Below are positions 27,726-36,698 of a stretch of DNA of 64,000 bases, one piece after another. Below the pieces are notes generated by a model, which searched no databases, was not told the DNA's origin, and saw nothing but the letters and a program-made list of their open reading frames with translations. The DNA is from Moellerella sp963519845 (lineage in GTDB: Bacteria > Pseudomonadota > Gammaproteobacteria > Enterobacterales > Enterobacteriaceae): contig CAUQNX010000017.1 in assembly GCA_963519845.1 (NCBI GenBank), forward strand, positions 1-64,000, written 5' to 3'. The translations under genes were made by a program, and so were the position numbers. The first letter of the stretch is position 1; each line of letters starts with the position of its first letter.

Positions 27726-28625
27726 TTATAAGTGAATATAATAAAAACCATAGCGTAATATAAATTCAGCAAGCATTGCCAATAAGCAAGCAACCGCAAA
27801 AATAGCGTAACTCGATGATGAAAGGCTATTTTTGCTTTGCTGCTGCGTATTGCGTGCGATTGCATAACCCGCGACCACCACAGCGAATATCTCCATGAGC
27901 CAGCCAGTGAGACGCAATGGCCATATCGCTTGATAAACCTCGATAGGCGAAATCGGAAAAGTGGCAGACTCATTGGTATAGAGGGTTTGAGTTAAATAGT
28001 GTTCATAGAAAGGTTGATATATCAGCCGAATCACTAAGCTAAAAACGATGATCCCACAGAGGCTCCATAGCCAGCGAGCTGGAATATGGCTGGTAGATGC
28101 ATTAATTCGCACGATTTTTGCTAGGTTAATCAGAAGATAAAAGCAGGCTGCTCCACAAGTGAGCATAGTGCCATAAAACATCAAATAGGTATTATTGTGC
28201 GTCCATGACAGCATCATGGTGTGGCGGTAAATCGAGGCCATGGCATAAACGTCGAGTAACCCCATCACTATCCCTATTCCTAATAGAATAAAAGAGAGTT
28301 TTTTCTTAAACCAAAGCCATAACAAGGTGCTACCGATACAAGCGAAATAAGTGGCGGTGAAAATAACTTCTCGACTTAGCCATGATGAAAAGAGGTTGAG
28401 GATTGAGTTAGGTGCGTTTAATGGCACCCCTAAGTGAGTGATTGACGCGATTAAACCGACACCAGCAAATACACACATAACCAAGAGATACAGTTGGATA
28501 AAATAAAAGTAATTTTTACCCTGAAAATAATTTGCCAGTTGTCGGGCAAATAATCCCAACATAATCGCCAGTCCAATCGAGGTTTGCATCAAAAAGGTAA
28601 AAATCAGCAGTGGCCACTCGTTCAT
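27726..28625 (-). CDS. dmsC: DMSO reductase-type membrane anchor subunit DmsC
   Basis: A 299-residue integral membrane protein with about eight hydrophobic helices spread over its length, of the DmsC/YnfH family. It anchors the catalytic DmsAB dimer to the inner membrane and oxidises menaquinol. It starts MNEWPLLIFTFLMQTSIGLA, similar to DmsC. It overlaps dmsB by 4 bp (ATGA). Confidence 0.92.
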   Translation of the reverse strand: MNEWPLLIFTFLMQTSIGLAIMLGLFARQLANYFQGKNYFYFIQLYLLVMCVFAGVGLIASITHLGVPLNAPNSILNLFSSWLSREVIFTATYFACIGSTLLWLWFKKKLSFILLGIGIVMGLLDVYAMASIYRHTMMLSWTHNNTYLMFYGTMLTCGAACFYLLINLAKIVRINASTSHIPARWLWSLCGIIVFSLVIRLIYQPFYEHYLTQTLYTNESATFPISPIEVYQAIWPLRLTGWLMEIFAVVVAGYAIARNTQQQSKNSLSSSSYAIFAVACLLAMLAEFILRYGFYYIHL

Positions 28626-29263
28626 TTTATTTCTCCCTGAGTACCACCCGTGCTACGTGCCGCACCTTGGTGTGGATGTATCACTAAACTAGGGTGTGTA
28701 ATGGATGAGTCGGGTAAACCTTTTACATCCGCCTGATGACCATAACGCTGCCTTAGCTCATCAATAGGGCCAAATTGGATGGCACCTAAAGGACAGGTCG
28801 CAACACAGACGGGCGTCCCACCTTGTGACTGTAGATCAATACAGAAATCGCATTTCGACATCTGTTTAGTCTCTGGATTCATCTGTGGCGCGCCATAAGG
28901 GCAAGACCAAGCACAAGTGCCACAACCAACACATTTGTCAGTGTTTACTAACACAATGCCATCCCCTTCACGTTTATGCATCGCCGTTGTCGGGCAATTT
29001 TTGACGCACATAGGATCAGCGCAATGATTACAAGAGATGGATAAGGTATAGGCAAAGACGTTATTGATTAATCCACCTCTGCCATTTTCAATAAATTCAC
29101 CCCCCGTTATTTCATAAACGCGACGGAATTTACGTCCCACTTCAAGATTGTTTTTATCTTTACAGGAGACCTGACAAGCTTTACAGCCTGAGCAACGCGC
29201 TGAGTCGATATAAAAACCAAGTTGCTTATCACTGATCGCCGGATAAACCTTAAAATTACTCAT
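28622..29263 (-). CDS. dmsB: DMSO reductase-type iron-sulfur subunit DmsB
   Basis: A 213-residue electron-transfer subunit. Four cysteine clusters are visible: CSGCKACQVSC, CNHCADPMCVKNC, CVGCGTCAWSC and CDFCIDLQ...CVATC, giving four [4Fe-4S] sites as in E. coli DmsB. It passes electrons from DmsC to the molybdenum site of DmsA. It overlaps both neighbours by 4 bp. Confidence 0.95.
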   Translation of the reverse strand: MSNFKVYPAISDKQLGFYIDSARCSGCKACQVSCKDKNNLEVGRKFRRVYEITGGEFIENGRGGLINNVFAYTLSISCNHCADPMCVKNCPTTAMHKREGDGIVLVNTDKCVGCGTCAWSCPYGAPQMNPETKQMSKCDFCIDLQSQGGTPVCVATCPLGAIQFGPIDELRQRYGHQADVKGLPDSSITHPSLVIHPHQGAARSTGGTQGEIK

Positions 29264-31683
29264 GCTTTATTTACCTCTACCAGCAAAGTCTGATGTGCAT
29301 TACCATGAGCCATTGGCGTGCTACGAGAGGAGGTTAATACGTTGGCACAGCCTCCTTGGTCGATACCTTTAGCGTCAGGTAGCCACCATGCACCGGCTTG
29401 TAGAGCAACAACACCGGGCATGATCCTCTGAGTGATTTTAGCGGGGATCATGGTAACGCCACGGTCATTGTACACTTTGACTTTTTGACCTTGTTCAATG
29501 TCTCTCCGCCTTGCATCAATAGGATTGATCCACAGCTCCTGACGTTGAACTTCTTGTAGCCAAGGGTTGGCGAATTGAGTTGAGTTTGCCCGATTACGGC
29601 CTTTCCAGGTGATCAGTTGCAATGGATAGCGGTCAGTGAGCGAATCTTCTGGCCCTTCAATCGCGGCAACATAGTGAGAGAGAGCCGGAATACCCACATC
29701 ATTCATATCGTAGAGGCGTTTAGAGAAAATCTCGATTTTTCCTGATGGCGTTGCAAAAGGATGTTTTTCAATATCCTGAATATTTTTTTCAAACGCGACA
29801 TGATCAACATGTGGTTTATGTTTCATTAAATGGCGACGTTTAATCAGCAACTCATCAAAAGTGGGGATCTGATCTTCAGGTCGTTTAATGCTGGCATCAT
29901 TAACTAAATATTCAATCCACTCTTTTTCTGTCCGACCTTCACTGAATTTTTCACCTACCCCCAATTTTTCAGCGACATCACAGAGCCAGTCATAGTCATT
30001 GCGTCGTTCAAATTCGGGTTCGATCACTTTTTCAGATAAAATTAGGTAATCGCCCGGACCCCAAGTTCCGCCGATATTCCAGCGCTCTAAAAAGCTGGTT
30101 TCGGGTAACAGTATGTCGGCGTATTTGGCGCTAGGGGTGAGATAGAGGTCACTGTAAACAATAAACTCAACTTTGCTCTCATCTTCTAAAACTTTGGCGG
30201 CATGGAGCACATTTGGATTCTGGTTGGTCATATAATTACCTGCCAACGAGAAGATCATCTTAATTTCTGTATCCAGTTTTTCGGCATTTTTTAAGCCATT
30301 TTTGGGTGTCACTAACTCGGCATCTTCACAGGCCTGTACCCAGTTGGTGATATTAATTTTCGCTTTGACGTCATTGGTGAATAGGCTAGGCCCAGCGATA
30401 GTTTTACGTAAATCTGGGGTGACCGCCATGCCATAGCCCGCAGCCCAACCGCCCCTACGGCCTACATTGCCCGTAATAGTAGCTAACAGGGTGGCACCTC
30501 GCGCGGAGCGTTCGCCACAAATATGGCGTTGAGGTCCCCATCCTTGCATCAAGGCCGCAGGTTTGGTGGTGGCATATTCACGAGCTAATTGACGAATAGT
30601 CTCCGCTGGTACTTTGGTTATGGGTTCTGCCCATTCTGGTGTTTTTGCAATGCCATCTTTTTTACCCATCAAATAAGCCACTAAGGACTCATTTTCTGCC
30701 ACCTCATCAGGCATCTGATGCTCATCAAATCCAAGAGTATATTTATCGATAAATGATTGATCCTGTAAGCCTTCACTGATGATGACGTACATCATCGCAT
30801 CCATCATGGCATTATCAGTGGTAGGTAGGATGGGTATCCATTGATCAGCCAATGAAGAGGCGGTATCTGAATAACGGGGATCAACAACAATAAATTTTGT
30901 CCCGTTTTTTTTCATTTTTTGGAAATAGTGATTGGAGTTACCAAAAATAGTTTCATTGGGATTATGCCCCCAAAGGATCACTAAAGGCGTATCTTTAAGT
31001 GTATCTAAGGTGCTACCGCTGGCGGATGTGCCATAGGTATAAGGCGTCACTGCCATGGTGTTGCCATTACTGACGGAGTGGTAGTTTTCGAGGAATCCGC
31101 CCGTTAGATTAAACAGTCGACGCAGCATATTGGCGCCAGAGAAAATACCGCCAGTAACACCCGTGCTTAAGCTGACAAAACGCGATGCAGGTCCATATTG
31201 TTCAGTAATACGCTGCATATTGTCTGCAATTAATGTTGTCGCTTCTTCCCAACTTATGCGCTTGAATTTGCCTTCACCACGGCGTCCAACACGTTTCATC
31301 GGATATTTTAATCGATTAGGATGATAAACAAATTTACGGTAGCTGCGGCCACGCACACACGCCCGCATAATCGGCATCTCTTCATCGAGATCCGCGTCAG
31401 GACGAGTACTGATACGTGTTACCATGCCACCTTTAACATGGGCTCGAATATCACATTTTCCGCCACAGTCGAAGCTACTACAAGTGGAGACAACACGCTC
31501 GGCCTCGCTACTCGGCAGGTTAGTTATTTCGATAGTAGCGGGATCAGCGGGGGATGAAGCAATGGAGTTAGAAGCCAAAAAAGGGACTGCCATTAGTGCA
31601 GAACCAGCCTGAATAAATCGACGACGGCTCAGGGATTCAATCAGATGATCACTGTCACCATCCAGATTGGATTGATTGCTCAT
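29260..31683 (-). CDS. dmsA: DMSO reductase-family catalytic subunit (DmsA/YnfE type)
   Basis: An 807-residue molybdopterin oxidoreductase of anaerobic respiration. Residues 19-25 (SRRRFIQ) are a twin-arginine leader. The [4Fe-4S] cysteines are C68, C73, C77 and C109. The segment GGFLENYHSVSNGNT holds a likely serine Mo ligand, and the C-terminal molydopterin-dinucleotide-binding domain includes NRANSTQFANPW and ITQRIMPGVVALQAGAWW. It may be DMSO reductase or one of its YnfE/YnfF or selenate-reductase-like relatives; the substrate cannot be read from sequence. First gene of dmsABC-dmsD. Confidence 0.9.
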   Translation of the reverse strand: MSNQSNLDGDSDHLIESLSRRRFIQAGSALMAVPFLASNSIASSPADPATIEITNLPSSEAERVVSTCSSFDCGGKCDIRAHVKGGMVTRISTRPDADLDEEMPIMRACVRGRSYRKFVYHPNRLKYPMKRVGRRGEGKFKRISWEEATTLIADNMQRITEQYGPASRFVSLSTGVTGGIFSGANMLRRLFNLTGGFLENYHSVSNGNTMAVTPYTYGTSASGSTLDTLKDTPLVILWGHNPNETIFGNSNHYFQKMKKNGTKFIVVDPRYSDTASSLADQWIPILPTTDNAMMDAMMYVIISEGLQDQSFIDKYTLGFDEHQMPDEVAENESLVAYLMGKKDGIAKTPEWAEPITKVPAETIRQLAREYATTKPAALMQGWGPQRHICGERSARGATLLATITGNVGRRGGWAAGYGMAVTPDLRKTIAGPSLFTNDVKAKINITNWVQACEDAELVTPKNGLKNAEKLDTEIKMIFSLAGNYMTNQNPNVLHAAKVLEDESKVEFIVYSDLYLTPSAKYADILLPETSFLERWNIGGTWGPGDYLILSEKVIEPEFERRNDYDWLCDVAEKLGVGEKFSEGRTEKEWIEYLVNDASIKRPEDQIPTFDELLIKRRHLMKHKPHVDHVAFEKNIQDIEKHPFATPSGKIEIFSKRLYDMNDVGIPALSHYVAAIEGPEDSLTDRYPLQLITWKGRNRANSTQFANPWLQEVQRQELWINPIDARRRDIEQGQKVKVYNDRGVTMIPAKITQRIMPGVVALQAGAWWLPDAKGIDQGGCANVLTSSRSTPMAHGNAHQTLLVEVNKA

Positions 31684-31782
31684 AATGATATTTACCTCAA
31701 GTATTGCATGGGGTTGGCATACATATAATTATTTTTTAATTGCGCTCGGGTGCGCTTCATTGCCAAGGTAAAAGCGCTTCTT

Positions 31783-31796
31783 GTCATAATAATCAA
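31783..31796 (-). promoter_or_regulatory. FNR-like site upstream of dmsA
   Basis: Read on the minus strand, TTGATTATTATGAC matches TTGAT-N4-ATCAA at 8 of 10 conserved positions. It is centred about 106 bp before the dmsA ATG. FNR activation of dmsABC is established in E. coli; use of this site is inferred. Confidence 0.4.
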
Positions 31797-31828
31797 TTCG
31801 AGAGTTGCCAACTTTCGAAAAATAGACA

Positions 31829-32632
31829 ATGATGTTCGCGTTTCAGCCAATCGTAATGACTATGAGAAATATTCCACTTAAAACCGTCGATGCAGTGAAA
31901 AGAGATGTGCTAGCCATTGGGACGGATTATCTGCCCAATATCTTGCTAGATACGCATGTGCATAGGCGTGCTCAGTTTTTGTATGGCGCAACAGGTTTGA
32001 TTGAAGTCAGTACCGCAGATGGTGAGTGGGTGATCCCGCCGGACAGCGGTGTCTGGATACCTGAAAATACCCCTCATGAAACCAGAATGCTGAATGTTAG
32101 CACGCGTAGCCTCTATATTGAGCCCGCTGCGGCGCCACGCCATGGTACTCAATGTGAAGTGGTCAGAGTCTCACCATTATTGCGTCAGCTACTGTTGGAT
32201 GCGGTGGATATGCCGATTGAATATGATGAGATGGGTCGTGATGGCATGATGATCAAGCTCATTTTGCATGAGATTCAACGTGCGGAGCCTTTGCCCTTTT
32301 TTGCACCTATTCCACGAGATGAAAATTTGGGGCGTTTATGCCGTAATTTTCTGCGATCTCCCCAAATAACCTCATCGCCCCAAGAGTGGGCCGAGCAGTT
32401 GCATAAAAGCGAGCGCTCTTTTAGCCGTTTTTTCAGTGCTCAGACAGGGATGCCATTTTCAGAATGGCGACAGCAGGCTTGTTTATTGAGTGCGCTGGCA
32501 AATATTTCTGCGGGTAAAGCTATCACCGAAGTGGCTTTAGAGCTGGGCTATAACAGCGCCAGCTCCTTTTCAACCATGTTTAAAAAATGGCTGGGACAGA
32601 CGCCATCTAGCTTTATCAATAAGAAAAATTAA
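31829..32632 (+). CDS. AraC-family transcriptional regulator
   Basis: A 267-residue regulator with an N-terminal cupin (DTHVHRRAQFLYGATGLIEV and VIPPDSGVWIPENTPHE) and a C-terminal double helix-turn-helix (EVALELGYNSASSFSTMFKKWLGQTPS), of the type related to E. coli NimR/YeaM. It diverges from the dms operon with 145 bp between start codons, so it may control that operon, but NimR-like proteins usually control adjacent efflux genes and none is here. A second possible start is the ATG at 31862; neither has a clear ribosome site. Its stop abuts the stop of yhiN. Confidence 0.88.
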   Translation: MMFAFQPIVMTMRNIPLKTVDAVKRDVLAIGTDYLPNILLDTHVHRRAQFLYGATGLIEVSTADGEWVIPPDSGVWIPENTPHETRMLNVSTRSLYIEPAAAPRHGTQCEVVRVSPLLRQLLLDAVDMPIEYDEMGRDGMMIKLILHEIQRAEPLPFFAPIPRDENLGRLCRNFLRSPQITSSPQEWAEQLHKSERSFSRFFSAQTGMPFSEWRQQACLLSALANISAGKAITEVALELGYNSASSFSTMFKKWLGQTPSSFINKKN

Positions 32633-33826
32633 TCATTTTTTCTCTAAACTCTGCGCACAAGCCCATGCTGAGCTCCATGCCCACTGGAAGTTATAACCGC
32701 CTAGCCAACCTGTGACATCGACAACTTCACCAATAAAGTAGAGACCCGGAGTTTTTAGCGACCCCATCGTTTTTGATGATAACTCATGGGTATCAACGCC
32801 GCCCATAGTGACCTCTGCGGTGCGATAGCCCTCTGTACCATTGGGTTGGACTTGCCAATGGTGGATCGTCTCACAGAGAGCTTGCTGTTGCGATTGGTCC
32901 AGCTGCTTTAGCGTACACTCGGGGATCTGTTTTAACTCCTGCAAAACTTCAATAAAACGCTTAGGCAGTAATTTAGATAACGTATTTTTCAAGCTTTGGT
33001 TGGGATGCTCTAAACGCTCATTGACAATGAATTCGGCCAGTGAGGTCTCAGGAAGTAAGTTAATACTTACATATTCGCCAGGCTGCCAATAGCTTGAGAT
33101 CTGTAAAATCGCCGGGCCAGATAAGCCACGATGAGTAAAGAGAATATTCTCTTTAAATAGCGTACCGTCAGCTGCTGTGACGGTTGCTGGCACTGAAATG
33201 CCTGATAACAGCTGTAGTTGGTCAAGTAGCGGTTTATGCAAGGTAAAGGGAACCAAACCCGCTCGTGTTGGCAGAATGGTATGGCCGAACTGCTCAGCCA
33301 GTTTATAACCAAAAGGGGTAGCACCAAGTCCCGGCATTGATAGCCCACCCGTAGCAACAACAAGTGAGTGACCACTTACATTTTTATTGCTATTAGTGAT
33401 AATAAATTGATTATCTTGTTGTTCAACGCTAGTCACTTCACTTCTTAACTGAATTTGAACGCCACTGTTGTGACACTCTTTCAATAGCATATCGACAATA
33501 TCTTGCGCACTATCATCACAAAATAGTTGGCCTAGCGTTTTTTCGTGGTATGGAATTGCATATTTATTGACGAGCTCAATAAAATCCCACTGAGTATAGC
33601 GAGCAAGTGCTGACTTACAAAAATGAGGATTCTGCGAGAGAAATGCGGAGGGTTCTATATACATATTGGTAAAATTACAGCGGCCACCACCAGACATAAT
33701 AATTTTTCGGCCCACTTTTTTGCCGTTATCCAAAACCAATGTTTTTAGGCCTTTTTTCCCTGCCTGAGCGGCACAAAATAACCCTGCTGCACCCGCACCC
33801 AGAATGACGACATCAAATTTTTCCAC
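32633..33826 (-). CDS. yhiN: NAD(P)/FAD-dependent oxidoreductase YhiN (HI0933 family)
   Basis: A 397-residue flavoprotein. The N-terminal FAD Rossmann motif is GAGAAGLFCAAQAGKKG, followed by the family hallmark KIIMSGGGRCNFTN, and the C-terminal FAD contact GEVVDVTGWLGGYNFQWAWSSA. HI0933-family proteins are of unknown physiological role. In this window the gene converges with the AraC-family gene and lies upstream of pitA in divergent orientation, as yhiN and pitA are in E. coli. Confidence 0.93.
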   Translation of the reverse strand: MEKFDVVILGAGAAGLFCAAQAGKKGLKTLVLDNGKKVGRKIIMSGGGRCNFTNMYIEPSAFLSQNPHFCKSALARYTQWDFIELVNKYAIPYHEKTLGQLFCDDSAQDIVDMLLKECHNSGVQIQLRSEVTSVEQQDNQFIITNSNKNVSGHSLVVATGGLSMPGLGATPFGYKLAEQFGHTILPTRAGLVPFTLHKPLLDQLQLLSGISVPATVTAADGTLFKENILFTHRGLSGPAILQISSYWQPGEYVSINLLPETSLAEFIVNERLEHPNQSLKNTLSKLLPKRFIEVLQELKQIPECTLKQLDQSQQQALCETIHHWQVQPNGTEGYRTAEVTMGGVDTHELSSKTMGSLKTPGLYFIGEVVDVTGWLGGYNFQWAWSSAWACAQSLEKK

Positions 33827-34119
33827 GCTATTTTCTCTATATCAGATGAAATGTACTCAGGACCTATTATAATTGATAGAGTTTGGCAAGATAGGCCAAA
33901 TGGCACCAAATCTAATCTAGATGCTGTTTTTATTAATTTTACGCTAAAAATTACAAAAAATTTTATTTTGTTTAATTGATTGAAATACAAGGTATAAATG
34001 TCTGATATGATGATTTTCAAGCGTAGTTAAATCAATAAAAAGTTAGATTTTGCTTCCACCGCTAGCATTTGTCACTGATAATGCGCCGCGTTCATGTCCA
34101 ACAATATGGCTTAACGTCT

Positions 34120-35607
34120 ATGTTACATCTATTTAGTGGGCTGGATTTATATACCGGCCTTTTGTTAGTACTAGCACTTTTGTTTGTGTTAGCTTATGAA
34201 GCTATAAATGGTTTTCACGATACTGCCAATGCGGTAGCAACAGTCATCTATACTCGTGCAATGCGGTCGCAGTTCGCCGTTATCATGGCGGGTGTATTTA
34301 ACTTTTTCGGCGTCTTGCTGGGAGGGTTGAGTGTTGCGTACGCGATAGTTCATCTCTTACCAACAGATCTGTTGCTAAATGTGAGTTCTGCTCACGGCCT
34401 CGCAATGGTCTTTTCACTTTTACTTGCTGCTATCATTTGGAATCTGGGTACTTGGTACTTAGGATTACCTGCATCTAGCTCACATACTCTGATTGGTGCG
34501 ATTATCGGGGTTGGATTAACAAATGCGATGGTTACTAATACATCGGTCGTTGATGCGCTAAATGTGCCCAAAATGATTAGTATCTTCCTCTCTCTGATTC
34601 TCTCTCCTGCAATTGGTTTTGTTATCGCAGGAATTATGATTTTCTTCCTTCGCCGCTACTGGAGTGGGTCGAAAAAACGTCGTCGTATTCATTTGACGCC
34701 AGCGGAAAGAGAGAAACAAGATGGCAAGAAAAAACCTCCTTTTTGGACTCGTATCGCACTGATACTATCAGCGATTGGCGTGAGTTTCTCCCATGGTGCA
34801 AATGATGGGCAGAAAGGCATTGGTTTGATCATGTTAGTGTTGATTGGTGTTGCTCCTGCTGGGTTTATGGTCAACATGAATTCAAGCGGTTATGACATCG
34901 CAAAAACCTATGATGCTGTTGTTCATCTACAACAATACTATGGAACGCATAAACCAGCGCTAAACCACGCTATTGAAAATACACCTACGTTATCCGACGA
35001 AGTGGATACCACAGGTCAATTTCATTGTGATAGTTCCCGTACCTTGATTGTTCTGAATCAAACTCAAAAATTGCTGGAAGGCATTCAGAGTTATGATGAC
35101 CTGAAACCAGAGCAACGTACTCAGACTCGTCGTCTTTTGATGTGTATCTCTGATACCGCAAGTTCAGTGGCTAAGCTACCTGAAACATCTGCCGAAGATG
35201 CAAAATACTTAAAAACACTGAGTAAAGACCTTCTGTATACCATTGAATATGCACCGTTATGGATTATTGTTGCGGTAGCTCTCGCACTCTCCATTGGTAC
35301 TATGTTTGGTTGGAAGCGTGTTGCTGTCACCATTGGTGAGAAAATTGGTAAGAAAGGTATGACTTACGCACAGGGCGTCTCTGCGCAGGTCACAGCGGCT
35401 GTATCAATCGGGGTAGCCAGTTATACTGGAATGCCAGTGTCGACAACACAAGTCTTGTCTTCTGCCGTCGCAGGGACCATGGTTGTTGATGGTGGTGGTG
35501 TACAGAGTAAGACGATTAAAAATATCTTGTTAGCTTGGTTATTAACGCTACCTGTATCAATCTGCTTATCTGGCGGACTTTATTGGATTGCTCTGCAATT
35601 TATTTAG
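34120..35607 (+). CDS. pitA: Low-affinity inorganic phosphate transporter PitA
   Basis: A 495-residue inner-membrane symporter moving metal-phosphate complexes with protons. Multiple hydrophobic helices are visible. Duplicated family signatures are present: GFHDTANAVATVIYTRA near the start and SHGANDGQKGIG in the middle. A hydrophilic loop lies between. The open frame begins 51 bp earlier, but MLHLFSGLDLYTGLLL aligns with the E. coli N-terminus. A strong terminator follows. Confidence 0.96.
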   Translation: MLHLFSGLDLYTGLLLVLALLFVLAYEAINGFHDTANAVATVIYTRAMRSQFAVIMAGVFNFFGVLLGGLSVAYAIVHLLPTDLLLNVSSAHGLAMVFSLLLAAIIWNLGTWYLGLPASSSHTLIGAIIGVGLTNAMVTNTSVVDALNVPKMISIFLSLILSPAIGFVIAGIMIFFLRRYWSGSKKRRRIHLTPAEREKQDGKKKPPFWTRIALILSAIGVSFSHGANDGQKGIGLIMLVLIGVAPAGFMVNMNSSGYDIAKTYDAVVHLQQYYGTHKPALNHAIENTPTLSDEVDTTGQFHCDSSRTLIVLNQTQKLLEGIQSYDDLKPEQRTQTRRLLMCISDTASSVAKLPETSAEDAKYLKTLSKDLLYTIEYAPLWIIVAVALALSIGTMFGWKRVAVTIGEKIGKKGMTYAQGVSAQVTAAVSIGVASYTGMPVSTTQVLSSAVAGTMVVDGGGVQSKTIKNILLAWLLTLPVSICLSGGLYWIALQFI

Positions 35608-35997
35608 TCACACCAACTTGATTAAAAAAAGTGATGATCTTCCAAGGTCATCACTTTTTTTTTACCTATTTTTTGTCTAGTGATCACTTTGAAATCGAAA
35701 GCATAGTTCAACAAAATACTATCACTTCACTGAGCTTATAGATAAATAGCCGGGTATGTTGTTAAAGAGCTATTAATGTTATGTATGAACTCTGAAATTT
35801 AGTGTATGTTACTTATAGTTGGTGAGTCACTTGTTAGTGGTGGTCTAGGATCTATTAAGGTATGTGATCCAAACGACAATTTGTCATGATCATTAACAGG
35901 TATAGTGCTCATAAGATATAGAATTTATTAGATATAGGGGTGAGGCGCGGTGTTCCGCCTTATCTGGATAATCAGCCTTCGGAAGGAGCTTACTTTA
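35608..35997. other. pitA-uspA intergenic region
   Basis: 390 bp holding the pitA terminator at the left and the uspA promoter area at the right. In E. coli uspB lies between these two genes; no frame encoding it is visible here. No other gene or structured element can be supported. Confidence 0.5.
35624..35663 (+). terminator. Rho-independent terminator of pitA
   Basis: AAAAAAAGTGATGA pairs with TCATCACTTTTTTT around a TCTTCCAAGG loop; a run of nine T residues follows the stem. It may work on both strands. Confidence 0.9.
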
Positions 35998-36432
35998 ATG
36001 GCATATAAACACATTCTTGTTGCGGTCGATTTATCACCTGAAAGTAAAGTTTTATTGGATAAAGCGGTTTCTATGGCGAAACCCTATGACGCCAAAGTAT
36101 CGATGATCCATGTTGATGTAAACTACTCTGACCTATATACCGGTTTGATTGATGTTAATCTGGGTGATATGCAACAGCGTATTACAGATGAAACACGCGG
36201 TGCTCTGAAAAAACTTTCAGCAGAAGCGAATTATGAAATCCAAGAAACATTAAGTGGTAGCGGTGATTTAGGCCAAGTTCTGGTCGATGCGATTAAAAAA
36301 TATGATATGGATCTCGTTGTATGCGGGCATCATCAAGATTTCTGGAGTAAATTGATGTCATCAGCACGCCAACTGATTAATACCGTTCATGTGGATATGC
36401 TGATCGTGCCTCTAAATGATGATGATGAGTAA
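35998..36432 (+). CDS. uspA: Universal stress protein A
   Basis: A 144-residue cytoplasmic stress protein of the UspA fold starting MAYKHILVAVDLSPESK. Near the C-terminus is VCGHHQDFWSKLMSSARQ, matching E. coli UspA, a non-ATP-binding member. The frame extends 48 bp upstream, but AAGGAG lies 12 bases before the ATG at 35998 and the length is then as in E. coli. Terminator follows. Confidence 0.96.
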   Translation: MAYKHILVAVDLSPESKVLLDKAVSMAKPYDAKVSMIHVDVNYSDLYTGLIDVNLGDMQQRITDETRGALKKLSAEANYEIQETLSGSGDLGQVLVDAIKKYDMDLVVCGHHQDFWSKLMSSARQLINTVHVDMLIVPLNDDDE

Positions 36433-36469
36433 TCGACAAATTAAAATTTGAGAAATTATTCGTTTAAAT

Positions 36470-36495
36470 CGCCTGCTTATGCAGGCGTTTTTTTT
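36470..36495 (+). terminator. Rho-independent terminator of uspA
   Basis: CGCCTGC and GCAGGCG form a 7-bp stem around TTAT followed by eight T residues, 37 bp after the stop. Confidence 0.92.
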
Positions 36496-36698
36496 GGCAT
36501 AAAATGGCATTTTTGCGGCAAAGATAGCGAGGTCAAGAAATATTTTTTTTCATTTAGGTAAAATATTTCTTGAAATGTGAATAGAAACAAGTGATATATT
36601 CAATGTGCAAATATATATCAAGCTCACATTTTCAAATAATAATGAGAAAGGAAAAGTGAGGTTCATCACATCATTTTTTTTAAAAAAAGGAAGTCATT

